Shown here: positions 1-6,264 of the stretch, piece after piece | How positions within the stretch are numbered: the stretch's first letter is position 1 | How the letters are laid out: every line of letters starts with the position of its first letter | NCBI GenBank assembly: GCA_036506275.1 | Contig: DASXSB010000092.1 | Location: 1-7,034 of the forward strand | Length of the DNA stretch: 7,034 bases | Direction: 5' to 3' | Source: DASXSB01 sp036506275 | GTDB lineage: Bacteria > Methylomirabilota > Methylomirabilia > Rokubacteriales > CSP1-6 | Program-made: the position numbers and the translations under genes | The notes under the pieces: model-generated | Database searches by the model: none | Seen by the model: the letters and a program-made list of their open reading frames with translations, nothing else | Told to the model about the DNA's origin: nothing

Positions 1-496
1 CGCCGAGGGTCTCCAGAGCGTTCCCGAGCGATATCGCGAGCGCGCCACGCCGCTCGGTTTGACGAACAGCCCCGTGTCCTCGACTCCAGCCGTGTCCACG
101 ACGACCTCGAGCGCGGAGACGGTGATCAGATTCACGCCGGGGAAACACATCGTCGTCGATGCCCGCATCAACGGGACCGCGAGCGCGAAGCTCTATCTCG
201 ACACTGGCGCCGGCGGCACGCTCATCAGCCCTCGTGTCCTAGCGGCGGCGGGCGTTCCGCTGTCGCGCGGGCGGCGGGGCGTCACGCGCGGTGTCGCCTC
301 CGACACCAACGTCGACGTCATGATGGTGTCGATCGACTCCCTCGAGGTGGGCGAAGCCAAGGTCGGCCGCATGGTGGTGAGCTCGTACGACATGAGCATG
401 TCCGAGGTGGACGGTCTTCTCGGCCAGGACTTCCTCGCGAAGTTCAACGTGAACATCGACCCCACCAACGGGGTCGTCAAGCTCACGCCGAAGTAA
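1..496 (+). CDS. Retropepsin-like (clan AA) aspartyl protease, 5'-partial, with a probable DUF4124-like N-terminal region
   Basis: The reading frame is open from base 2 to the TAA at 494-496, giving 164 visible residues, so the gene begins outside the window. A TTG at 59 could be called as a start, but the open frame upstream (…VPERYRERATPLG) argues against it. That stretch resembles the end of DUF4124 domains, which often end in a VPxxYR-type motif; this is recalled, not searched. A Ser/Thr-rich linker follows (about visible residues 21-43). Then comes a single-domain aspartyl protease fold: LDTGAGGTLIS with the catalytic Asp at visible residue 67 (codon 200-202), and a C-terminal DGLLGQDFL motif followed by a strand-forming tail, as in retropepsin-like bacterial proteins that act as dimers. 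Such proteins are usually periplasmic or membrane-anchored, but no signal peptide can be checked here. The substrate is unknown. The family call is fairly sure; the DUF4124 part is tentative. Confidence 0.8.
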   Translation, partial: AEGLQSVPERYRERATPLGLTNSPVSSTPAVSTTTSSAETVIRFTPGKHIVVDARINGTASAKLYLDTGAGGTLISPRVLAAAGVPLSRGRRGVTRGVASDTNVDVMMVSIDSLEVGEAKVGRMVVSSYDMSMSEVDGLLGQDFLAKFNVNIDPTNGVVKLTPK

Positions 497-518
497 CGGG
501 CGGCTCCGTTTCGCCCGT
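496..518 (+). other. Inverted repeat just after the protease gene, before ileS
   Basis: ACGGGCG (496-502) pairs perfectly with CGCCCGT (512-518) around a 9-base loop, and an internal G-U pair could extend it to 8 pairs. It begins at the last base of the upstream stop codon. No T-run follows, so it is not a canonical intrinsic terminator. It may mark a transcript end, protect an RNA 3' end, or be chance in GC-rich DNA. Confidence 0.4.
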
Positions 519-526
519 GAACGCTG

Positions 527-535
527 TGGTACCAT
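527..535 (+). promoter_or_regulatory. Candidate extended -10 promoter element for the ileS operon
   Basis: TGGTACCAT fits the extended -10 pattern TGnTAnnAT. No good -35 hexamer lies 16-18 bases upstream, where the sequence reads CGTTTC or close variants. If used, transcription would begin near 541-543, downstream of the ATG at 534 and only a few bases before the ATG at 549. That would give a nearly leaderless ileS message and would favour the 549 start. This is pattern matching only. Confidence 0.35.
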
Positions 536-548
536 GACGCTTCCGGTC

Positions 549-3386
549 ATGGACTACAAAGCCACGCTGAATCTTCCCAAAACCGCTTTTCCCATGAAGG
601 CGAACCTTCCCCAGACCGAGCCCGAGATGCTCGCGTGGTGGGAGCAGATCGGAATCTACAAGCGTCTGCGCGAGGTCGCCGCCGACCGTCCCCTGTGGAT
701 CCTGCACGACGGCCCGCCGTACGCGAACGGCCACATCCACATGGGCACCGTGCTGAACAAGGTGCTGAAGGACATCGTGGTGAAGGCGCGCTCGATGTCC
801 GGCACGAACGCCGTCTACGTTCCGGGCTGGGATTGTCACGGGCTCCCCATCGAGCACCAGGTGGACAAGGAGCTCGGGCTCGACACCGCGTCGGTAGACG
901 TACGCCGGGCGATGGATCCCGTCGAGAAGCGGCGGCGCTGCCGTGAGTACGCGCGACGCTTCGTCGACATCCAGCGTGACGAATTCCGGCGCCTCGGCAT
1001 CTTCGGCGACTGGGACGATCCCTATCTGACGATGGCGCCCGCGTATCAGGCCGTCATCGCGCGCGAGTTCGGCCGCTTCGTGGGGCGCGGCCTCGTCTAC
1101 AAGGGCCTGAAGCCCGTGCACTGGTGCATGCACTGCAAGACGGCGCTGGCCCAGGCCGAGGTCGAGTACGAAGAGCAGCGCACGCCCTCCGTGTACGTGA
1201 AATTCCCCCTGGTGGGCTCGCTGCCGGACGCGCCGAAGGCGCCCGCTCCCTCCATCGTGGTGTGGACGACCACTCCCTGGACTCTTCCCGCCAACCTCGC
1301 CGTCGCGGTGCATCCGGACGAGGAGTACGTGGCGCTCGCCGTCGGCGCCGAGACGCTGGTGGTCGCGGCCAAGCTCGCGGAGGCGTTCCGCGGCGTCGCT
1401 CGCCTCGCCGACTCGCGGGTGGTGGCGACCATACCCGGACGGCGTCTCGTCGGCCTCGAGTATCGCCATCCGTGGATCGACCGCACGGGGAAGATCGCGG
1501 CCGCGGACTTCGTGGCGATGGACACGGGCACCGGTCTCGTCCACGTCGCGCCCGGGCACGGCGAAGAGGACTACGACCTCGGGCGCCGAATCGGCCTCAA
1601 GATCTACAACCCCGTCGACGACGACGGGCGCTTCGTGGCCGACGTCGAGCACTTCGCGGGCCTCACGGTGTGGGAGGCGAATCCGAAGATCGTCGATCTG
1701 TTGCGGGAGAAGGGCGCGCTCGTTGCCGACGTGCCGCTCACGCACACGTACCCGCACTGCTGGCGCTGCAAGAACCCGACGCTGTTTCGCGCCACCGAGC
1801 AGTGGTTCATTGCGCTCGACCAGGACCGGCTTCGCGAGCGCACGCTGGAGGCGATCAAGCACGACGTGCGGTGGATCCCCGCCTGGGGCGAAGACCGCAT
1901 CTACAACATGATCGCGCACCGGCCGGACTGGACGATCTCCCGGCAGCGGGTGTGGGGCGTGCCGATCGTCGCCTTCTACTGCGCGCGGTGCGAGGCGCTG
2001 CTCCTCGACGAGCGCATCGTGAAGCACGTGGCCGGGATCTTCCGGAACGGCGCGGGGGCGGACGAGTGGTATGCGCGTTCGGCCCCCGAGCTGCTGCCGC
2101 CCGGCACGCGGTGTTCGGCGTGCGGCGCCGCCGACTTCCGCAAAGAGACGGACATCCTCGACGTCTGGTTCGACTCCGGCTGCAGCCACGCCGCCGTGCT
2201 GGAAGCGCGTCCGGACCTCAAGTGGCCGGCGGAGATGTACCTGGAAGGCTCCGACCAGCACCGCGGATGGTTCCACTCGTCGATGCTGGAGGCGATGGGG
2301 ACACGCGGACGGCCGCCCTACAAGAGCGTGCTCACGCACGGCTTCGTCGTCGATGCCGACGGGCGCAAGATGTCCAAGTCTCTCGGCAACACCGTGGAGC
2401 CCGAGGACCTGCTTCCGAAATACGGGGCGGAGGTCCTCCGACTGTGGGCGGCCGCCGAGGACTACAGCGACGACATCCGTCTGTCCCTCGAGATCCTGAA
2501 CCGGCTCGCGGACGCGTATCGGCGTCTCCGCAACACGTTCCGGTTCCTGCTCGGGAACCTGAGCGATTTCGTCCCTGCGCGCGACCGCCAGTCGTACGCG
2601 CGCCTGGACGAGGTCGACCGCTTCATCCTCGATCGCCTCGCGCGGCTGCTCGCGCGCGTCACGCGCGCGTACGACGAGTACCAGTTCCACACCGTGTTCC
2701 ACTCCGTGCACAACTTCTGCGCGGTGGACCTGTCCGCCCTGTATCTCGACATCGTGAAGGATCGCCTCTACACCTCCGCTCCCGGCGATCCCCGACGGCG
2801 CGCGGCCCAGACCACCTCCTACGACGTGCTGAGCACGCTCCTCCGGTTGATGGCGCCCATCCTGACGTTCACCGCCGAGGAAGCGTGGAAGTACCTGCCG
2901 GGAACGAAGCTCGAGAGCGTCCACCTGGAGCGCTTCCCGGAAGCGCCCCGCGAGTGGCTCGACGACGCCCTCGACCGCGAATGGAGCCGTCTCCTCGAGG
3001 TGCGCCGCGAGGTGGCGAAAGCGCTGGAGGCCGCGCGCGCGCGGCGCGGTGGCGAAGGCGGCAAGGCGCCCGCCGGCATCGGCAGCGGCCTGGAGGCGCG
3101 TGTGCACATCGCGTCCGCTCCCGAAGATTTGCCGGCGTTGCTGCGCGTCAAGCGCGAGCTGCTGCCCACGCTCTTCATCGTGTCGCAGGTGGGGCTGTTC
3201 GAGGCCGTCGGCGGCGCGCCGCTCGTGCACTACGAGAGCCAGGAGATCCCGGGGCTCGTCATCGACGTCGAGCGCGCGCGCGGCCGCAAGTGCGAGCGGT
3301 GCTGGAAGTTCAGCGAACGCGTGGGCGAGAGCCACGAACATCCCACGCTCTGCGAGCGCTGCCTGCCCGTCATCCTCGGGCGATGA
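549..3386 (+). CDS. ileS: Isoleucyl-tRNA synthetase (class I, bacterial IleS with C-terminal zinc finger)
   Basis: Cytoplasmic enzyme that charges tRNA-Ile with isoleucine and hydrolyses mischarged Val-tRNA-Ile. From the ATG at 549 it has 945 residues, close to the usual bacterial length. The start gives MDYKATLNLPKTAFPM, which lines up with known IleS N-termini. An in-frame ATG at 534 would add MTLPV. Neither has a convincing Shine-Dalgarno. Signature motifs: GPPYANGHIHMGT (HIGH-type motif HMGT at 64-67, with Thr replacing the final His), GWDCHGLPIEHQ near 93, the editing-domain TTTPWTLPAN stretch, GHGEEDY with the conserved editing Asp at 341, GSDQHRGWF at 567-575, and KMSKS at 607-611 (bases 2367-2381). 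A C-terminal zinc site is formed by Cys915, Cys918, Cys935 and Cys938, in the CxxC…CxxC spacing of the E. coli type. This is the zinc-finger bacterial form, not the eukaryote-like mupirocin-resistant form. The stop overlaps the lspA start. Confidence 0.97.
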   Translation: MDYKATLNLPKTAFPMKANLPQTEPEMLAWWEQIGIYKRLREVAADRPLWILHDGPPYANGHIHMGTVLNKVLKDIVVKARSMSGTNAVYVPGWDCHGLPIEHQVDKELGLDTASVDVRRAMDPVEKRRRCREYARRFVDIQRDEFRRLGIFGDWDDPYLTMAPAYQAVIAREFGRFVGRGLVYKGLKPVHWCMHCKTALAQAEVEYEEQRTPSVYVKFPLVGSLPDAPKAPAPSIVVWTTTPWTLPANLAVAVHPDEEYVALAVGAETLVVAAKLAEAFRGVARLADSRVVATIPGRRLVGLEYRHPWIDRTGKIAAADFVAMDTGTGLVHVAPGHGEEDYDLGRRIGLKIYNPVDDDGRFVADVEHFAGLTVWEANPKIVDLLREKGALVADVPLTHTYPHCWRCKNPTLFRATEQWFIALDQDRLRERTLEAIKHDVRWIPAWGEDRIYNMIAHRPDWTISRQRVWGVPIVAFYCARCEALLLDERIVKHVAGIFRNGAGADEWYARSAPELLPPGTRCSACGAADFRKETDILDVWFDSGCSHAAVLEARPDLKWPAEMYLEGSDQHRGWFHSSMLEAMGTRGRPPYKSVLTHGFVVDADGRKMSKSLGNTVEPEDLLPKYGAEVLRLWAAAEDYSDDIRLSLEILNRLADAYRRLRNTFRFLLGNLSDFVPARDRQSYARLDEVDRFILDRLARLLARVTRAYDEYQFHTVFHSVHNFCAVDLSALYLDIVKDRLYTSAPGDPRRRAAQTTSYDVLSTLLRLMAPILTFTAEEAWKYLPGTKLESVHLERFPEAPREWLDDALDREWSRLLEVRREVAKALEAARARRGGEGGKAPAGIGSGLEARVHIASAPEDLPALLRVKRELLPTLFIVSQVGLFEAVGGAPLVHYESQEIPGLVIDVERARGRKCERCWKFSERVGESHEHPTLCERCLPVILGR

Positions 3387-3862
3387 CACGGGTGTTGCTG
3401 CTGGCGAGCGTCGTGGTGGCGCTCGACCAGGTGACGAAGGCCATCGCCCTCGATCGCCTCGTCCACGGCGTTCCCGTGCACGTCGTCGATCGGTTCATCG
3501 ACCTGACCCTCGTCATGAACCCGGGGCTCGCCTTCGGCTTGCTCGGCGGCGTGCCGTCTCCATGGCGGTGGGTGGTGGCGATGCTGTCGATCGTGGCCCT
3601 CCTCCTGCTGGCCCGCGTCGCGCTCCGTGTGCTACCGGCATGCGGGTGGCCGGGACACGTGGCGATCGGCTTGATCTTCGGGGGCGCCGTCGGCAACCTC
3701 ATCGACCGCGCGCGCTGGGGCGCCGTCGTCGACTTCATCGACGTCCATTGGCGCGGCTATCATTGGCCCGCGTTCAACGTCGCCGACTCCGCCATCACGA
3801 TGGGCGTGGTCGTGCTCGCCATCCGCCTGCTCCGCAAGGAACCCGCTCGCGCCTATCGATGA
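3383..3862 (+). CDS. lspA: Prolipoprotein signal peptidase (signal peptidase II)
   Basis: Inner-membrane aspartyl protease that cleaves the signal peptide of prolipoproteins after diacylglyceryl modification of the lipobox Cys. The protein has 159 residues, typical for the family. Four hydrophobic segments are visible at about residues 4-23, 61-83, 92-107 and 129-150. Conserved boxes: DQVTK (15-19), NPGLAFG (46-52), GGAVGNLIDR with catalytic Asp108, and VVDFIDVHW…FNVADSAI with catalytic Asp135. The start is the ATG at 3383, inside the overlap ATGA with the ileS stop. No Shine-Dalgarno is visible upstream, so translation is probably coupled to ileS termination. The same frame is open far upstream through ileS (from about 1124), but that extension is an ileS shadow and should not be annotated. 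The ileS-lspA pairing is common in bacteria. The protein is the target family of globomycin. Confidence 0.97.
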   Translation: MTRVLLLASVVVALDQVTKAIALDRLVHGVPVHVVDRFIDLTLVMNPGLAFGLLGGVPSPWRWVVAMLSIVALLLLARVALRVLPACGWPGHVAIGLIFGGAVGNLIDRARWGAVVDFIDVHWRGYHWPAFNVADSAITMGVVVLAIRLLRKEPARAYR

Positions 3863-4782
3863 CATCCACCCGTCTCACCGTGCCCGCCACCGCGGCGGGG
3901 ACGCGGCTGGATCGGTGGCTGGCGGATTCCGTGCCCACGCTGTCCCGCGCGCGGCTGCGTGACCTCATCGACGATGGGAGCGTGCGCGTGGACGGCGCCG
4001 TGCGGAAGGCGGCGCATCGGCTCCAGGGAGGGGAAGCGGTGGAGCTCGAGATCCCGCCGCCACCGTCGCCGGAGCTGACACCGGAGCCCATGGATCTCGC
4101 GATCGTCTACGAAGACGACGACGTGCTCGTCGTCGACAAGCCGGCGGGCATGGTGGTTCACCCCGGCGCCGGCCATGCCACCGGCACCCTGGCGGCGGCC
4201 GCCCTCGCTCACGCCCCCGCCATCGGCGAGGTCGGTGGACCGCGACGACCCGGCGTCGTGCACCGCCTCGACAAGGGCACTTCGGGGCTGCTCGTGATCG
4301 CCAAGACGGCGCAAGCGTATGACGCGCTCACCGCGCAGCTCGCCGCTCGCAGCGTCCGTCGCCGGTACCTCGCGGTCGTTCACGGCCGCGTGAAGGCGCC
4401 GGCAGGCGTGGTCGACGCGCCCATCGGCCGCGATCCCCATCATCGCCAGCGCATGGCCGTCAACGTCCGCGGCAAGCGCGCCGTGACACGGTATCGCGTC
4501 GTCGAGCGCTTTTCCGACTTCACGCTCGTCGAAGCGCGGCTCGAAACCGGACGCACGCATCAGATCCGCGTCCACATGGCATCGCTCGGCCATCCCGTGG
4601 TGGGTGATGATCTCTACGCCGGCCGCCGGCGCTCGCCGCCGGACGTTTCTCTCGAGGGCTCCGCGCTGCACGCGGCTGACCTCGCGTTCGTGCATCCCGT
4701 TACCCACAAGGAGGTGGCATTCTCCTCCCCACTGCCCGCCCGGATCGAGGCCCTCCTCGCGCAGCTTCGTCCCGCGCCCTGA
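3859..4782 (+). CDS. rluD: RluA/RluD-family 23S rRNA pseudouridine synthase with S4 domain
   Basis: Converts uridines to pseudouridine in RNA. RluD modifies helix 69 of 23S rRNA (positions 1911, 1915 and 1917 in E. coli). The protein has 307 residues. An N-terminal S4-type RNA-binding domain spans about residues 15-64 (RLDRWLADSVPTLSRARL…DGSVRVDG). The catalytic domain follows with VVDKPAGMVVHPG (91-103) and HRLDKGTSGLLV, whose Asp138 is the expected nucleophile and corresponds to E. coli RluD Asp139. The family motif TGRTHQIRVHM and a downstream HPVVGDDLY are also present. The ATG at 3859 overlaps the lspA stop as ATGA. An AAGGA at 3836-3840 is too far upstream to act as a normal ribosome site, so coupling is likely. 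Family membership is certain. The exact target is less so, because RluA-family members are hard to separate by motif alone; a B. subtilis YlyB-like assignment is equivalent, since that gene also follows lspA. Confidence 0.92.
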   Translation: MTSTRLTVPATAAGTRLDRWLADSVPTLSRARLRDLIDDGSVRVDGAVRKAAHRLQGGEAVELEIPPPPSPELTPEPMDLAIVYEDDDVLVVDKPAGMVVHPGAGHATGTLAAAALAHAPAIGEVGGPRRPGVVHRLDKGTSGLLVIAKTAQAYDALTAQLAARSVRRRYLAVVHGRVKAPAGVVDAPIGRDPHHRQRMAVNVRGKRAVTRYRVVERFSDFTLVEARLETGRTHQIRVHMASLGHPVVGDDLYAGRRRSPPDVSLEGSALHAADLAFVHPVTHKEVAFSSPLPARIEALLAQLRPAP

Positions 4783-4783
4783 G

Positions 4784-4797
4784 CGGAGGCGCCTCCG
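4784..4797 (+). other. Perfect 14-bp palindrome upstream of glmU
   Basis: CGGAGGCGCCTCCG is a perfect, uninterrupted 14-base palindrome starting two bases after the rluD stop codon. As DNA it could be a binding site for a dimeric regulator, lying about 70 bp upstream of the predicted glmU start of transcription. As RNA it could form only a short 5-bp stem with a GCGC loop. There is no direct evidence of function, and GC-rich sequence produces such palindromes more often than balanced sequence. Confidence 0.35.
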
Positions 4798-4807
4798 GCG
4801 CGGCTTT

Positions 4808-4831
4808 TCGCCGCCGCCGAGGCGGCGGCGA
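4808..4831 (+). other. GC-rich hairpin between the rluD and glmU transcription blocks
   Basis: Bases 4808-4817 pair perfectly with 4822-4831, making a 10-bp stem with a CGAG loop. The only T-run (4805-4808) comes before the stem, not after it, and the opposite strand gives an A-run, so it is not a classic intrinsic terminator in either direction. A competing 5-bp stem, 4800-4804 with 4810-4814 around a TTTTC loop, shares its left arm. It could stabilise the 3' end of the ileS-lspA-rluD transcript or pause polymerase before glmU. Confidence 0.45.
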
Positions 4832-4834
4832 CTG

Positions 4835-4850
4835 TGGCACGGAGCTTGCC
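4835..4850 (+). promoter_or_regulatory. Sigma-54 (RpoN) type -24/-12 promoter upstream of glmUS
   Basis: The sequence TGGCACGGAGCTTGCC matches the RpoN consensus TGGCACG-N4-TTGCW at every fixed base up to the last, where C stands for A/T. The GG (4836-4837) and GC (4848-4849) dinucleotides are separated by exactly 10 bases, as required. With C4849 as -12, transcription would start near 4861, leaving a leader of about 19 bases that keeps the full Shine-Dalgarno of glmU. The element lies in noncoding DNA on the coding strand, immediately upstream of a gene, which adds weight. An enhancer-binding activator would be needed; its gene and sites are not visible here. Confidence 0.65.
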
Positions 4851-4857
4851 GGCGCAA

Positions 4858-4866
4858 TGCTAGAAT
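4858..4866 (+). promoter_or_regulatory. Extended -10 element overlapping the predicted sigma-54 start site
   Basis: TGCTAGAAT fits TGnTAnnAT, with TAGAAT differing from TATAAT at one position. No TTGACA-like -35 lies 16-18 bases upstream (the sequence there is near CACGGA). If used, transcription would begin at about 4872-4874, inside or just past the GGAGGG ribosome site, giving a very short leader without an intact Shine-Dalgarno. It may be a secondary housekeeping promoter or coincidental. Confidence 0.35.
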
Positions 4867-4867
4867 C

Positions 4868-4873
4868 GGAGGG
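4868..4873 (+). promoter_or_regulatory. Shine-Dalgarno of glmU
   Basis: GGAGGG ends 6 bases before the ATG at 4880. It is the clearest ribosome site in the window, and it fixes the glmU start against a longer open frame that runs back to 4604. Confidence 0.8.
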
Positions 4874-4879
4874 CTCCCC

Positions 4880-6262
4880 ATGAACGATCTCACCGTTGTG
4901 ATCCTTGCCGCCGGCGAGGGCAAGCGCATGCGCTCGACGCAGCCCAAAGTGCTGCATCGACTGTGCGGACGGCCGCTCATCGCCTATGCGCTCCGCGCCG
5001 CCCGAAACCTCTCGGACGATCTCGTCCTCGTCGTCGGTCCCGACGCGGAATCGGTGCGCGAAGTGGCGGGCCCGGATGTCAAAGTGGTCGAGCAGACGGA
5101 GCGGCTCGGCACCGGCCATGCCGTCTTGCAGGCGAAGACGGCCTGTACCCGGGCGAAAGTCGTCGTCCTTCCCTCCGACATGCCGCTGCTCTCCGCGGAC
5201 ACGCTCGCGGGCCTCCTCCGCCATCACGACGCGACGGGCGCCGCCGCCACCGTTCTCACCGCGGTGGTGGAGCGGCCGCAGGGCTATGGTCGCTTGCTGC
5301 GCCAGGGCGGCAAGGTGAAGGCCATCGTGGAGGAACGCGACACCACGGACGACGAGAAGAAGATCGCCGAGATCAACACGAGCGTGTACTGCTTCGACGG
5401 GCGCCGCCTGTGGGCCGCCCTCGCCGACGTGCGGTCCGACAACGATCAAGGCGAGTACTACTTGACCGACGTCATCGGCATCCTCGCGCGCGGCGGAGGC
5501 CGGATCGAAGCGCTTCCCGTCTCCGACCCCAGCGAGGCCCTCGGCGTCAACGACCGCCGCCAGCTCGCGGCGGTGGCGGCCATCCAGCGCCGCCGCATCC
5601 TCGATCGCCTCATGGAGGAAGGCGTCACCATCCTCGATCCCGCCACCACCTACGTGGAGGACACGGTGACCATCGCCGCCGACACCGTCGTCTATCCAAA
5701 CGTGCTGATCGAGGGGGCGACCACCATCGGCGGCGGCTCCGTGATCGGCGCCGGCTGCCAGATCAGCGGGAGCCGCCTCGACGATCGTGTGACGCTCAAG
5801 CCTTACTGCGTCATCACGGAGTCGGTGGTCGAGGAAGACGCCGTCCTCGGCCCGTTCTGCCATCTTCGCCCGCAGTCGCACATCGGTGCCCGCGCCCGCG
5901 TGGGGAACTTCGTGGAGCTCAAGAAGTCGCGTCTGGGCCGTGGCGCGAAGGCCAACCACCTCGCCTATCTCGGCGACGCCACGGTGGGCGACGATTCGAA
6001 CATCGGCGCCGGCACCATCACCTGCAACTACGATGGCGTGAACAAGCACCGGACGATGATCGGCGCCGGCGCCTTCGTCGGCACCAACTCGAGCCTGGTG
6101 GCGCCGCTCACGATCGGCGAGGGCGCCTACATCGGCGCCGGCTCCACCATCACCAAGGACGTACCACCGGGCGCGCTCGCGGTGAGCCGCGCGCAGCAGA
6201 CGGTGAAGGAAGGATGGGCCGCGCGCAAGATGAAGGGGCGCGCGCAGAAGCACGAAGACTAG
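4880..6262 (+). CDS. glmU: Bifunctional glucosamine-1-phosphate N-acetyltransferase / UDP-GlcNAc pyrophosphorylase
   Basis: Cytoplasmic enzyme making UDP-GlcNAc: the C-terminal half acetylates glucosamine-1-phosphate with acetyl-CoA and the N-terminal half transfers UMP from UTP. The protein has 460 residues, the normal full length. The N-terminal nucleotidyltransferase shows LAAGEGKRM (9-17), PKVLH (22-26), ERLGTGHA (74-81), LPSDMPL with the metal-binding Asp100, and GVND with Asn224, the equivalent of E. coli Asn227. A left-handed beta-helix of hexapeptide repeats fills about residues 250-435. The acetyltransferase motif KANHLAYLGDA contains the expected catalytic His360 (E. coli His363), followed by NIGAGTITCNYDG. 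The ATG at 4880 is supported by a good Shine-Dalgarno and by alignment of the N-terminus. The stop lies 2 bases before the glmS start. The gene follows a 97-base spacer and probably heads its own transcription unit. Confidence 0.97.
   Translation: MNDLTVVILAAGEGKRMRSTQPKVLHRLCGRPLIAYALRAARNLSDDLVLVVGPDAESVREVAGPDVKVVEQTERLGTGHAVLQAKTACTRAKVVVLPSDMPLLSADTLAGLLRHHDATGAAATVLTAVVERPQGYGRLLRQGGKVKAIVEERDTTDDEKKIAEINTSVYCFDGRRLWAALADVRSDNDQGEYYLTDVIGILARGGGRIEALPVSDPSEALGVNDRRQLAAVAAIQRRRILDRLMEEGVTILDPATTYVEDTVTIAADTVVYPNVLIEGATTIGGGSVIGAGCQISGSRLDDRVTLKPYCVITESVVEEDAVLGPFCHLRPQSHIGARARVGNFVELKKSRLGRGAKANHLAYLGDATVGDDSNIGAGTITCNYDGVNKHRTMIGAGAFVGTNSSLVAPLTIGEGAYIGAGSTITKDVPPGALAVSRAQQTVKEGWAARKMKGRAQKHED
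5744..6142 (+). repeat. Four exact 12-base direct repeats within the beta-helix of glmU
   Basis: ATCGGCGCCGGC occurs in frame at 5744-5755, 6002-6013, 6059-6070 and 6131-6142, each time encoding Ile-Gly-Ala-Gly at a turn of the hexapeptide-repeat helix. The protein repeat is a family property. The exact nucleotide identity reflects strong GC-ending codon preference and possibly local gene conversion. Confidence 0.8.
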
Positions 6263-6264
6263 CC

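Noticed and set aside
1124..3382. Long upstream extension of the lspA frame through ileS
   Set aside because: The stretch is Arg/Ala-rich out-of-frame ileS sequence. Recognisable LspA begins only at the ATG at 3383.
483..3389. A 968-residue open frame on the - strand opposite ileS
   Set aside because: It is the antisense shadow of a GC-rich gene. The translation is low-complexity, rich in Arg, Ala, Val, His and Asp, and has no recognisable domain, while the + strand encodes a motif-perfect IleS.
3049..3858. Upstream extension of the rluD frame through the ileS end and lspA
   Set aside because: It overlaps two certain genes in another frame and has no domain. The S4 domain begins just after the ATG at 3859.
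4808..4834. Intrinsic terminator after rluD
   Set aside because: The stem is strong, but no T-run follows it on either strand, so I list it only as a hairpin.
4604..4879. N-terminal extension of glmU back into rluD
   Set aside because: The GGAGGG site and the LAAGEGKRM motif at the normal distance from the ATG at 4880 settle the start. The extension is rluD read out of frame, then spacer.
3853..4980. A 375-residue - strand frame opposite rluD and the spacer
   Set aside because: Shadow of the GC-rich + strand gene; composition is skewed and no motif is recognised.
4700..6253. A 517-residue - strand frame opposite glmU
   Set aside because: Antisense shadow; the residues are Ala/Asp/Gly/His/Val-rich mirror images of the hexapeptide repeats.
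6263..6264. Possible glmS ribozyme or riboswitch ahead of glmS
   Set aside because: Only 2 bases separate glmU and glmS, so there is no untranslated leader that could hold it.
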